From: Caenorhabditis elegans
Taxonomy: Eukaryota; Nematoda; Chromadorea; Rhabditida; Rhabditidae
Assembly: GCF_000002985.6 (NCBI RefSeq)
Contig: NC_003283.11
Coordinates: 10,044,001-10,108,000 of the forward strand
Length of the DNA stretch: 64,000 nt
Direction: 5' to 3'
Positions 1-10,907 of the stretch are shown here, piece by piece (the first letter of the stretch is position 1; each line of letters opens with the position of its first letter). Made by a program: the position numbers and the translations under genes. The notes under the pieces are model-generated. The model saw nothing but the letters and a program-made list of their open reading frames with translations, was not told the origin of the DNA and searched no databases.

Positions 1-294
1 AACCTTGAGTCAAGAACTTATATCTTAAACGAATGAAATAATGTTGAACTTCCACATGCTTAGTTCAACTTTGGCATCTGAAAATGATTAGATATAATTT
101 CAATAACGGTTTCCTGAAAACGCTTTGGCTGTCAAATAAAACATTCATCTGAAACATAACATTTATTCATGACTTCTACTGACTTCATCCCAAGGATTCA
201 TATGAGAACGTCGAACTCCGACTCAGAACTCGAACGCACTAGAAATCTTTACCTTTGATGCAAAATTACTTCAAATGAAACATAATACTTTCAG

Positions 295-3200
295 ATGACT
301 ACGTACATGACAGTAATGCATCACAGACAGAACAGCGTCGCAAGAGTGCAAGACTCAACAAAAATTCAGATCACGATATGAGTCTCGGCGTTCTTAAGGA
401 TCCTCATGATTCTGGAACAGAGTCGGATGAAGAGGAATTGCAGACAATTACATCCAGATGCGGTGGTAAGGATCAATTCTTTTTTGAAAATTGAGTTTGA
501 AGTACTATCAAATTCAAACTTTTTGATCGATTAGAGAACATAATTTTTCTGAACTTCAGGGTATTGCTACGTAAAAATTACAATCTTATGTCCAAAGTGC
601 ATGGCTGTTCGATTTCTTTTTGAACTTTCATGAAAAAGATGTAATCAACGACAAAAGACTCTTATTTCAATACATATGTATCCCATTCCTTTTCTTCCAA
701 ATACCACGAGATTTTCTTCATTTCTGTTTTCGAGTAGAGTAGATCAAAAGTCGCCACCACCACTTCCAACGTCATGATTCGCCGGCACAACTAGAGTTCA
801 ACCGTTCGATAAGGAAGCCTAAAGTCATCAAAAACCTTTCTTTTCATTCTCATTCTCACTCACTATTTTGCTTTTGAGCTAAAAACATATCGAATTTCTA
901 TTGGGAGAAAAGAAGAATCAACGTAGATGGCGCGACACACACACACATAGGCTCGACTCCTCCTCACTGAGCAAAATGGATGAGGGAAGGAGAATGAGAT
1001 GGAGTGAGAGTGTATAAATATATACAAATATTTGATGTGACATTTCGGTTGTGAGGCAAAAGGAAAAGGATAGTGGGGTCGTGGTGGTGTGGGGGAGGGC
1101 AAAAGATCGACAAGAATCAGCAAAATTTGAAAAATAAATTTGAAGAAGGGATGAATATTGAGGTCAAGATATCCTGACTCGTTTTCGGAAGGTCTTACTT
1201 GAAAACTGATCAATTGAAACAATCCAATTTTTTTTAAATACCGAACAGTTTAAAGGGGAGAAGCTTACGTGATATGTCCTTATTTAGTCAAATATAGTAT
1301 CAAAATCAAACCTTAATGACTAAACTTTCTATTATATGTTGTTCTTAACATATTCATTAGATAAATGATATCAAATAAGCGGGATTAAGCGACTTACATA
1401 CAACTTCTAACATTTTCAATACATGTATTCAATCAGTTTTCTTTATATTTATTCTGATCATCATGATGTTTTGAAGGTTTAGTTTTAATGCTGATTTGGG
1501 GTACTCTAGTGATTGTTCATTAGTTTGCATAGCTGTAACACAAAAAATAACAATGATATTAGCTTTTACCTAGAAAAAGCTTTTTACCTAGAAAAATCGC
1601 AAACTAAATTTTCAGATCCTCTTGAATGTCTCCGTGATTATGACGACTATCTTCATTCGAACCCTCCAAGAGTCTCAGCTTCACCAGCTTGGAAGCGTGA
1701 TCGTGATGAAACGGAAAGGTTTGTTATTTTTTATAAGAGAAGCCAACTGTTAGAGGTCCTCAACTAAAACCACAACACAGACTCCTAAGATTTATGTTAT
1801 TATCTTTCTTTTTGCGAGAAAAAAGTCGGCAGATTTGTTTTTCTTGACTCTTCGAGCATCCTCGAGCAAAGCACCAGATTGTTGCATTTTCTCGAGAGAA
1901 GACAAATCTTGGAGACGAAATGCAGATTTATCGTGGCTCTGAATCTTGATGAATCGTATAGAGAAATAAGAAGGGGAATGATGGACATTTTGGGAAAAAG
2001 TAGGGAAAATAGAAAGAAGAAGAAGATGAAAAGGTGGATTGGGAGTAGAAGTTGAAATAGAAAAGTTGGTAAAGATTCAACGAGTGGAATCGGGAAATAG
2101 CGAGGTTAGTAGGGGTTTTAGCTTACCCTAAAATTGTAAAACTTAGTCTTTTGGTTATCATATGTAGTTGAATAATTTGCTGTTTTGTTCACTTAAAGGT
2201 AATTGAGCAGAAGCGTACATCTTATTAATTTCCAAACCCTCTCCAAAAACTTAAATCTATATTACAGAGACTTTTGATTACCAAAAACAGTTTTGGACCA
2301 GGAAATAAAAATATTATGATAGCAGAATTCTGAACGATTATAGATATGAGTCAAGGTAGTTAACGGATTAACGATGATCAGTACTATCATGATGTGTTCA
2401 TTGTCTTGACAACATGATCAGAATTGCGTATTAGATTTCATGCGTATGGTGTATCAGTTTCGATAAAGATACACTACTTATTTGATGACGTGGCAAAATT
2501 GTCCTTGATCTAGACCACCCATAACTGCCACTTCTTCTTTTTTTTCTTCCTTTCTTTCGATAATTGACCAGCCATCCAACTACCCACCTACCAACTCCCT
2601 TGCCTTTCTTTCATCTCTGACTACATACACAGCCAAATAGTGATTCTCCCTTTGTGTACACTTTTGTGTTCGTTTTTGGGGTGAAAGATACTTCTTGCCC
2701 CCCAACAACTGTGAAATTACCACAATCGTATTATTTATACGAAAAAGACGACGAAGGCTGTAGAGAAAGAAAAATGAGTGTCGAAGAGGGTGAAAAAGAC
2801 CACGGGTCGTCGAAAAACGGAATGAAGACACATCAATTATAATGTTTTTCGCGCATTTCACACCACACACACGATTCTCCCACAAAACAGAGATACACGC
2901 AAACAGAATTTGCCGGATTTTGACTGAATTTACGATTGATTTAGTAATAAGAATTGTGAATGTGTATTGCTAGAGGGATTGAAAATATGTGAAGAACATT
3001 TATTGGAAAGGCTGGATTTGAGCTTCAATGAGCTAGATTTGGAATGTTTCAAAAATAGCTCAGTGAACTATGGCACAAGCCAGAAAAAAGACTTCTTGAA
3101 AATCTTAGAAACAACTTTAATAATTCAGACTTGAGAAAAACATAAGTGGTTGTGGAAGTACTTGAATTTTTTATAAAGGTTTCGTGTTTCAGTTGGGACA

Positions 3201-3784
3201 GTTTCGGTCGTGAATCGGGAATCATGACTGGCGACAATGACTCCGATAACGACGGTCTTGCCACACCAACTCCAGCTCGTCGTCGTCTTCGCGAGGAAGC
3301 TAGCTCTCCGAGCCCAGGCAAACGTGGTCATGAAGAATCGAACCCAATGGCTGATCATCCAATTGCTTGGCGTCTTCGTTCATTCAACAATGATCGTGCA
3401 GTTAAGGTCGCAGCTCGTCGTTGTCCAGTTCAAGTTCTGATCAATCGCCCACCAATCCCAGTTGCATACCGTTTCGATGATCACGTGGAAGCTGAAATTG
3501 AAGCAGTTGAACTGATGCCACCGGCGCCGGCGCCAAAAAGAGGACGACGTAACAGTCATCGTCCATCTTTGGATTTCGAGAAGATGGTTCAGGTAATTCC
3601 ATTGTTTTATGATAGCAATTATATAATTAAAATAACTGAAAAAAAAACAACTAAAAGCCTAGTTTGCGAAGTTATTTTCGATCTAAGAGTCTTTTTACAG
3701 ACTCGCATTGAGGAGATTGCACCATCATCTGGAACTTCTGCATTCTGTTCTGGACCAGTCACTCGTTCCCAAATCAATCAATAA
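295..3784 (+). CDS. 3' part of a gene for a basic, disordered protein (function unknown)
   Basis: Four exons read in one frame: 295-465, 1616-1718, 3193-3592 and 3701-3784, ending at TAA. The first enters with an incomplete codon after TTTCAG, so the gene starts left of the window. About 252 residues are visible: an acidic stretch (SGTESDEEEL), then an Arg/Pro/Ser-rich tail with ATPTPARRRLREE, APAPKRGRRNSHRPS and a C-terminal PVTRSQINQ. No folded domain or membrane segment is recognised. The composition suggests a nuclear or chromatin-associated protein, which is inference. The 1.47-kb third intron and an in-frame ATG at 3224 (MTGDNDSDNDG) leave room for a shorter isoform. The exon structure is well supported; the identity is not. 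Confidence 0.8.
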
Positions 3785-5100
3785 CTTAATCTCGTTTTGT
3801 TTTTCCTTTCTTCTCTAACATTTGTTCATCCTTTTCTGTTTTCCTTCACTCATTAATGACCGTTGAATCTTTAAATTTCGATCATCGACTTTTCGAAATC
3901 CCGAAACGGGCTTGCTCAATTCAAGCGGCATTCCTTTTTTGTTCTCCATTTTTCCTGAAATCAATGGTAGTTTTAATTCATTCCGTTTAGTTGTTTTGTT
4001 TAGTGATTTCTTTTCTTAAAATCATTCTTATCACTTTATTATCTCTTTTTGCCTGCTGCTCTCTGTTTCCCAATGTCGAGATTTCGTCAATTCGTAATCA
4101 CTCAAACGGTTCGTTCTTCATCTTATCTCTATCGAAAAATTGAAAAATGTTGTCAAAAAATTTGAAAAAATTGTCAAAACCATTTTCAAAAAAAAATGCT
4201 CTCTTGAAATCATTTATTGTTCGTAGGGTTTCTTAGATGAAAATCCCCATGATATTTCCAAAGGTTCTTCCCTTTTTTCCCTGGTAGTATTGATTAGCAT
4301 TTCCATCCGATTCCCAAAAATCATTCAATAGTCACTTGGCCCCCAAGTTGTGCATTTTCTCATTTTTTTTTCCATTCAATTTGAAAGTATTTATCACTTT
4401 TCTACCGAAACTAGATCCCCAAAATCATGTATCTCTTGCAGTCCTCTCCCTCTCTCTCATTTCCACTTTTTTTCTAATTTCAATTTATTTTCATCGCAAT
4501 ACCTCCAAATCGTGTCTCCCTCCCACCTATACTGCTTTTTAAGAAGCTTTCTAGATTCTCTAATACTGAAAATCACAATTTTTAATATTTCAGTACAACC
4601 TTCCCGTCACTTTTAATATACACTCTGGAATTTTTTATATGTTACCCATTTGTTGATGCATAAGTTGAAAGCATTGGTTCTTTTTTTTACGTTTTTTATT
4701 GCAATAATAATTAATATTGATAATCGAAGTTCGAACTTATACAGTTTCAGAAAAAAAACACATAAATTTAGAAGATGTACGATACAAATGATAATTGATA
4801 CTTTGGATACGTGCATGGAAACTAGAACTGAAACACAAAGTTCTAATGTTCCAGTTATATTGGTACATTTTCAATTTTCTGGAAATTGGTCAGGTTCAAA
4901 CATACGGAAATGCTCTACGTTTCTTTAAAAATGTCAATTTTTTTTGTTTGAAAATATTTGGCATTTTACCAAAAATATGACTGAAAATTCTGAAAGCTTT
5001 CAGTATTGCTCAATTAAGACTCGGTAATGATGGGCTGAGTGTATTTATAAAATTACAAAAATCTCCACATACGGCACTCCATCGTAAATATTTATGTTCT
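3785..5100. other. Intergenic: 3' flank of the disordered-protein gene
   Basis: This is T-rich sequence after the TAA at 3784. It probably includes the 3' UTR and then AT-rich DNA with short chance frames (4336-4928) that lack coding character or matched splice sites. No RNA gene was seen. Confidence 0.5.
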
Positions 5101-5211
5101 AGTTTGTAGTGTATGTAGTGTATAGTAAAGGTTTGACTTTACTCGCTGTGTTGAGAGTTTACCGGTCGGTGATAAAGTAAAACACGAACGAGTTATGTGC
5201 TAATTAATAGG

Positions 5212-5217
5212 TTTATT
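5212..5217 (-). terminator. Polyadenylation signal of the LTR-like element
   Basis: AATAAA on the minus strand (TTTATT on plus), 130-140 bp downstream of the TATA box. This distance suits an LTR R region. Confidence 0.4.
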
Positions 5218-5348
5218 AAATGAATTAAGACGAAGTGGAAAGCGCACGGTGGCGGCACAACGAATGGGGGAAGATAACAGAAGATGGGGACGAACGGGAC
5301 AAAGGTTGGAGAAAAGTAAGAAAGGCCAGGAATGAGGAAATCTTCGCC

Positions 5349-5358
5349 TTATATAGCG
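5349..5358 (-). promoter_or_regulatory. TATA box of the LTR-like element
   Basis: On the minus strand the sequence is GCGCTATATAAGGCG, a near-consensus TATA in GC-rich surroundings. It is placed correctly between the heat-shock element and the downstream AATAAA. Its orientation is away from the disordered-protein gene. Confidence 0.5.
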
Positions 5359-5427
5359 CGGCTCCGGTGGGGAGGCGGGTACGCCGACACACGAGAGACG
5401 CAGAGAAAGAGAGAGCGGCGCGACACG

Positions 5428-5440
5428 TTCTAGAAGGTTC
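5428..5440 (-). promoter_or_regulatory. Perfect three-unit heat-shock element
   Basis: The sequence TTCTAGAAGGTTC contains three alternating nTTCn/nGAAn units with exact 5-bp spacing, which is the HSF-1 consensus. It lies about 75 bp upstream, in minus-strand sense, of a strong TATA box. Confidence 0.6.
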
Positions 5441-5719
5441 TAAACGGGAAAGTGTGTGCGCGCGCGCTCGGGATCGTGGGTCAAAACGAGTGGTGGGTCA
5501 AACATTTATAAGTCCAGTCGGGCGACGTTGCTTGCGGATCTTGTTGTCTGAGGCCGAAGGCGTATGTCCGAAGATGTGATCCATTCAGTAGAGTGTCACG
5601 AAGACCTGGAAATATACGGTGACTCTCTCATAGTTTATAGTGTGGGAAAGTGAACGGAGCAGATCCTTACAGTCTGTAGTCTGCGAAGTTTTGGTTTCTT
5701 CACAGTTGAAATGCGATGT

Positions 5720-6307
5720 ACGCATCAATCCCAATCTTAATTAAGGGATAAAGAGTTGGAATTGGTGCAAGGGTTGAGTTGGGGTACTGTAGGTGTACGG
5801 TAGGATTGCAATAGTTGAAAAAATAGTTCCCACCTCACGAAGTCGAGGGCAGCGCAGAACTGGTATTTTGTCTAAAATTAAAATAAAATGTAGATTGCAT
5901 CACGTTTATCACTGTGTACTTTTAGAATTCATTTCTACTGATAATATGAATCATCAGAAACTCACTATCAGACTATATATAGCTATATTATAACTCAATC
6001 CTTCAGACGACCTATATCCATGTTCAATAAAGTTCAATGTGGACAGTTTGAATCACTGCAATCTTTAATATAATTCTAGTCGTGGAGTAATATTCAAAAA
6101 AAAAACAAAGAAAGAAAAATCATTCGTTGAAAAAATTGAACCTCAAGTAAATAAATTATAAGGATATAAATTAAATGTAAATTCACGCACATTTTCAGAC
6201 AAGGGAACAAGAATAAGGCACTCAAATTATTTCACAGAAGTCGAGTAAATATGAAAAAAAGAGGAGCATGAAAGAAAACAGCAAATTGTCATATTGTGCT
6301 CAAAAAA
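5720..6307. other. Intergenic: 3' flank of yif-1
   Basis: AT-rich sequence between the LTR-like block and the distal yif-1 stop codon. No coding frame or RNA gene is supported. It probably holds the yif-1 3' UTR. Confidence 0.4.
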
Positions 6308-9300
6308 TTACATTCCTTCAAAATCATCTTTTGGCATTTTCAAAAGTGCTTCGTAATCGATATCGCCATCATTGGTCATAAATTGTTTCGCTTTCGATCC
6401 AGAGCCACCGGTCATTTTTGAAAGTGCCATCTGGGCCAATCCGAATTTGTCATAATCGTAGTTACTTGCGACACTAAATAAAAAGTTTAAGACAAAACTC
6501 TAATCAACTAGAAATTTAAATATTAAACAAAAAACACATGAAACGGACCGGACAATTGACATTAAAACTCTGTGAATAAATAATAATAAATTTTGTAAAA
6601 TTAATTATGACTCGTAGTGTGGAGTGTAGATATATCACCAAATTATTTATCCATTGATATTGGTTTCCAACCATTCGTGTCCCACTACCATTCGCGGAGC
6701 AGTTGATTGTATTTGGGTGCTACAAGTAAAGGACAAGACATTCAGTGTTATGCGTTAAAATGAATATATTTTTCAAACTTTTTTTTGATGAAAGCCAGAG
6801 CTGAACCCAAAAATAATTTTTGACTACAGAAAAAAAACTGTTGGACCGAAACTTTTTGACAATTTGCACCAGTGTAGTACTGAATGACTGGAATAGTCAC
6901 TGATTAAAAAATTAAACCACAACGTCAGTAAATAAGCTTTCTAGTTTTTTTTTCAATACCGTAAAATGTTGGCAGAAGGCTTCGGAAATAAAATTGTTTT
7001 CTAAAAATGTGCGATTCCAATACCATTTTTTTGCGAGTGTTTTTGAAATAAGTTTTGTATCTCAAAAGATTTAAAAGTTATAGTAAAAACAATTTTTTAG
7101 GATTCAGCACTAATAAAGGGTGTCGGTTTTTAGATTTTCACAAAAATCAAAAAATGCTTGATTTTTCGTTTTTCTGATTTTTAGAAAATAGCTTTAAATT
7201 TTTGCAATCGGTCCTCTTTTTTTGAAGAAAATAAGCATTCTTATGTTTTTTTTCTCATCAACAAAATCCAAATTGATACAAATAATTTTTTTTGTTAATT
7301 TTCTAACAATAAGCTTTTTTTCCGATTTTTCGGAAAAGCGAGATGTTTCGTTTTTTTAAATTCTTATTTGTTAGTTGAAACTGGACAGGTTAGTAATAAT
7401 AAAATTATTATAAGTTGGGATGCGAGTGTAGTAACAAACCTTGTAAGCCACCACATAATAAGTGGTTGAGTTATGACTACAAACGCCACAAGAATCAATT
7501 TCCGTTTTCGTCCTTCTTCTGATCCATACGAACCTGATGAGTCAAACATGAAATGGGAGACGGATCGAAGCTGAAAATCGTCATTTGTAAAATGTATGAT
7601 TGTGATTATCATAGACTCACCAAAAATATCACGAGAGCCAATGAACTATACGCCAGTGCTCCATAGTAGAATGTCTTGTCACCGACCATGAACAGAAGCA
7701 GACAGACTATCATGCTGAAAATTAACAGAATGAATCAGTTTAATTCTATAGAAAAATAAATTACAGTTGTAATTTCACTAAATGAAATCAACAGGAATAC
7801 CTATAATTTTTTTAAAGAGACTATTCTGTGATAACACATTTCATTTCTGACTACATCGCTTTCGCAGGACCGGTTTTTCGATTAACAAATTTTCAAGCGT
7901 TGATTAATACTATTTTAGAGCACAAATTTTCTGCTAGAAGTTTAAAATCGACATTTGAAAGTGGTTGATGAACATAATTCATTGTTACTGACAAGTTCAC
8001 TGAGCTCAAAACTTCAGACATATCAGCTAGTCTCCATAATTTTAAATCAGTTACGTGAATTTCCGACGGAATTATTTTATGTCTGAAGCACCTGATAATT
8101 TTTAAGTAGAGTCACAATCATTTCCAATTTGGCAAAATTTAAAAAAAAATCAGAATGGTCTACTCCACTTGGTCTACAGTAACCCATATTTTCGGTTGGT
8201 TTTCTTTCTTCACTGCCATTTGGGCAACCATCACACTGTTCGTATTAATTGAGAAAAAATCAAGAAAAGAGTTTGGCGGCTATAAAAATTTTCTTCGAGT
8301 ATATTGTTTCTACGCGTTTATTTTTTCCACAATTGATTGGGTAGTGCAACCATATGCTGTAATGGATATCAACGGTCTTGGATACGTATTTTATTCTGAG
8401 AATAGACTTTTTGATTTGGGTTATTCATTAAGCCACTTGTTGCAAAGTGAATATGAAAACTAAAATTTAATTATAACGATAATTTTTCAGTATTATACTG
8501 TGGGTGTTTTATTGCTAGTTCTTCATTTTTATCGTTAAACTTTATATATCGCTATGTATCATCTTGCCAGTGAGTTCACCAGCTGTAATAATTTCAAATT
8601 TTCTTTACAGCAGCCATTATTTGCACTACATACAAGATTTCGGACTAATTTTAATTATTGCGTATTGCATCCTACCGTTTGTTATATGGTCTATTTGTGT
8701 GTATTATATATTCAGTCCAACATCAGAAAAAACTGAATATATAAAGTTAGTTTAAAATTGAATAAGTTTTTGGTAAATAACAAAAGTTTCCAGTATGTCG
8801 ACAATGCAAATTGAGAATTTCAACATTAGCGGAAACCCATATGTTGGGGTTATATGCTATGTAAGAATTTCATTATGATCTACCGTATATTCTCTTTTAG
8901 TGCGAGAGCACCAGTAGAGAAAATACGATAATTCAAAACAAAACATGTTTTCAGTACATTTTGACAACTCCACTACATAATTATGGTGATGTTGATTGGT
9001 GGACTATGGGTGCGCTCCTAGGACTTATCATATTTCAGGTAAGACTAAAAATTAGGCACTTGTGTTTTATATGCCTTCGTTTTGAAATAAAAGTATATTT
9101 TCATTCGTTTAAATAAAAGTTTTATGTATTTACACTCTTCAGGTTAATTCCCAACAAAAAATAAAAAATATTCCACATGTTTTTATTTTTTTAAACTTAA
9201 AAATATGATTTTTAAAATGAGGGCATCTAATAATACACAAGTACCAAAAATTAATTTCAACTGAGTCTAGAATTTTAAATTTCTAAGATTAGATAGTAAA

Positions 9301-10907
9301 TTTCAAAATATTGAGCAATTACAGATATTATTTTACGGAATATCATTGATTTGTGGTATTTTGACCTATAGAAGCAATATGAAGCTTCTAAGATTGGCTC
9401 AATTATCCAAAAAAATCTACAAAACTCAGATGCAGTTGCTCAGAGCTATTGTGATTCAAGTAAAATTAATGGATTTTTACAACATTTTTGAGAGCGAAAA
9501 TTTTCTACATAAAAAACTTGTTTCAGGCCGTCGTGCCCTTAGTCTCAGTATATGTACCGACAGCTATTATGATTGGAGGGGGTATGGTAGGAATCTATAT
9601 GGGTGAAATTGGTCATTTTGTGGTGATGAGCATTTCAATATACCCACCACTTGATTCAGTCGTGTTTTTGTTATCAATTCGAGATTTTCGAAATGCTTTG
9701 TTTTGTAATTCAAAGATCGACAATCGAGGTGATAGTTCAAATATTAGACCAGGAACGGCAAAAATTTCAGTGAGGTTTTGTGAAAATATTTCGAGTTTAA
9801 ATCAATTTTAAAGGATATTCTCACTCGGCGACTTAATTATCAACAACCAGCAATCCCTACATTAACTATTTGAAATCTTTTTTGAAACTTTTTTTATTTT
9901 AATAAACTTTATTTGGAAAAAAAACTTACTGCGCGAACTTATATGTCGAATACGCCAACGAGTGCCACACTGACAGTGATTGAGAAATATTGAGTATGTA
10001 TTTCGAGATGAAAATTACAATATTCTCCAGGATTACCCAAATTAATGCGTTCGAGGTAAGGATGCCCAGAATTTCAGGAGAAAATCGTCCTTGTGTTCCC
10101 AACACAAATCCAGAAACCAAAATGTATGTGAGGAATGACATCAGTGGAATGTACAAGTCAGGAGCATTAACGTCTTCTCTTGCTGGAGCTGGGTCTGCTG
10201 ATCCAGCAAACTTCAATGACCAATCTTTATGAAAGAATGGAAAGAAGAGTATTCCAAGCTTTTTTCCGACGTATGCGTTATCGACAGCAAAATAATACTT
10301 CAAATTGAATGTTCCAAGGTACTTCGTGAGCTGAAAAAATACTTTTATGAACATATCTCCAAGAAGACAGTTTTTAAAATGTATATTTCAAGCGGATTCA
10401 AGGGAGATTGACCGGCGGCGACGGCCCCTTGCATTCCAATCCCATTTGCCTACCTTCTCCTTTTGTTGCTCTGCAAATTGACCTCCAAATTGTTTTGCTG
10501 CATTTAACATAGGATCCGACATTAATTGCTGTGGCTGGAAGCCTCCAAAACCTGAGAACAATATTTTAGAAAATATAAAAACATTAAGATTATACCATTA
10601 TTTTGCCCATAACTTTGTTGTTGTTGCTGCTGTTGCCCGTATCCTCCGTATTGATTCTGTGTAGGACTTTGCTGTCCATACCCGTCGAAGCCTTGATTTG
10701 AACTTTGTTGAGAGTAATAACCACCACTGAGAATTTTAAAAAATTATTTAATAAAATCACAACAACAAAAAACACAAACGCTTACCCATATGATTGATCT
10801 TGAGGTGCTGCAGCAGGAGCAGCGGGTGGAGCTGATGGTTGTTGAGGTTGTGAGTATCCAGTGTTCCAGGAATCCGTGTTCCAGTCGTTTCCCCACTCGT
10901 TTGACAT
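6308..10907 (-). CDS. yif-1: YIF1 homologue, ER-Golgi membrane protein
   Basis: YIF1 proteins are multi-span membrane proteins that pair with YIP1 and act in ER-to-Golgi traffic and Golgi structure. Exons: 10786-10907, 10596-10726, 10454-10551, 9930-10330, 7621-7714, 7440-7570, then a last exon at 6308-6473. The N-terminal ~110 residues are Gln/Gly/Tyr/Pro-rich (MSNEWGNDWNTDSW...), as in YIF1 cytosolic tails. The family core follows: LTKYLGTFNLKYYFAVDN, five hydrophobic segments, and PLIMWWLT at the end of the last helix. The distal form is 380 residues. A second in-frame last exon (6647-6719) gives 349. TTTCCAG 6 bp before the ATG suggests a trans-splice site. A 2215-bp intron (7715-9929) holds a chemoreceptor gene on the other strand. 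The symbol is from family recognition and memory of F57A8.2. Confidence 0.9.
6647..6719 (-). CDS. yif-1: Alternative last exon of yif-1
   Basis: After the acceptor CTTGTAG the exon joins the 7440 donor in phase (AG+C). It adds 24 residues starting STQIQSTAPRMVVGHEW and ends at TAA. It therefore competes with the distal exon 6308-6473, which joins in the same phase and adds 55 residues ending LLKMPKDDFEGM. The two cannot both be translated. Only splice and frame logic supports it. Confidence 0.5.
8155..9811 (+). CDS. Str-superfamily chemoreceptor (7TM GPCR), nested in a yif-1 intron
   Basis: Seven exons (8155-8446, 8491-8569, 8611-8745, 8794-8860, 8955-9038, 9325-9459, 9527-9811) give an uninterrupted 358-residue protein with seven hydrophobic segments. 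The C-terminal block AVVPLVSVYVPTAI...SISIYPPLDSVV...IRDFRNALF is the hallmark of the nematode Str superfamily (str/srh/srj/srd). FIYRYVSSC stands at the TM3-loop position. Such receptors act in the cilia of chemosensory neurons. The subfamily could not be settled. The gene lies wholly inside a yif-1 intron on the opposite strand. A short hairpin repeat lies in its fourth intron. Confidence 0.85.
8884..8927. repeat. Small imperfect hairpin repeat
   Basis: CGTATATTCTC at the left end pairs with GAGAAAATACG at the right end, around a GC-richer loop, within an intron of the nested receptor gene. The form resembles the short dispersed fold-back repeats common in C. elegans introns. A related string (TACCGTATTTTTCTATAG) occurs near 31005. 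Confidence 0.35.

Larger units (their letters stand above)
5105..5675 (-). repeat. GC-rich LTR-like element (candidate solo LTR, minus orientation)
   Basis: This block is much richer in GC than its flanks. Read on the minus strand it has the order of a retroviral-type LTR: a near-terminal TGTAAGG (plus-strand end about 5671), an upstream region with a heat-shock element (5428-5440), a TATA box (CTATATAAGG, about 5350), and 130-140 bp further on an AATAAA signal (5212-5217). It closes near CCTTTACTATACACTACA. No gag/pol frame is adjacent, so it would be a solo LTR. Exact ends and a target-site duplication could not be fixed; GTAGT occurs near both ends but the implied termini are not TG...CA. 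A Helitron-type or other non-autonomous element remains possible. Confidence 0.45.

Noticed and set aside
863-1222. 119-codon minus-strand frame
   Set aside because: Lies in an intron of the plus-strand gene, low-complexity, without splice or domain support.
2580-2885. Minus-strand frame with a plus-strand counterpart at 2654-2842
   Set aside because: Intron sequence; overlapping frames on both strands with no conserved features.
5235-5579. 114-codon Arg-rich plus-strand frame
   Set aside because: Produced by the high GC of the LTR-like block; the regulatory signals there read on the other strand.
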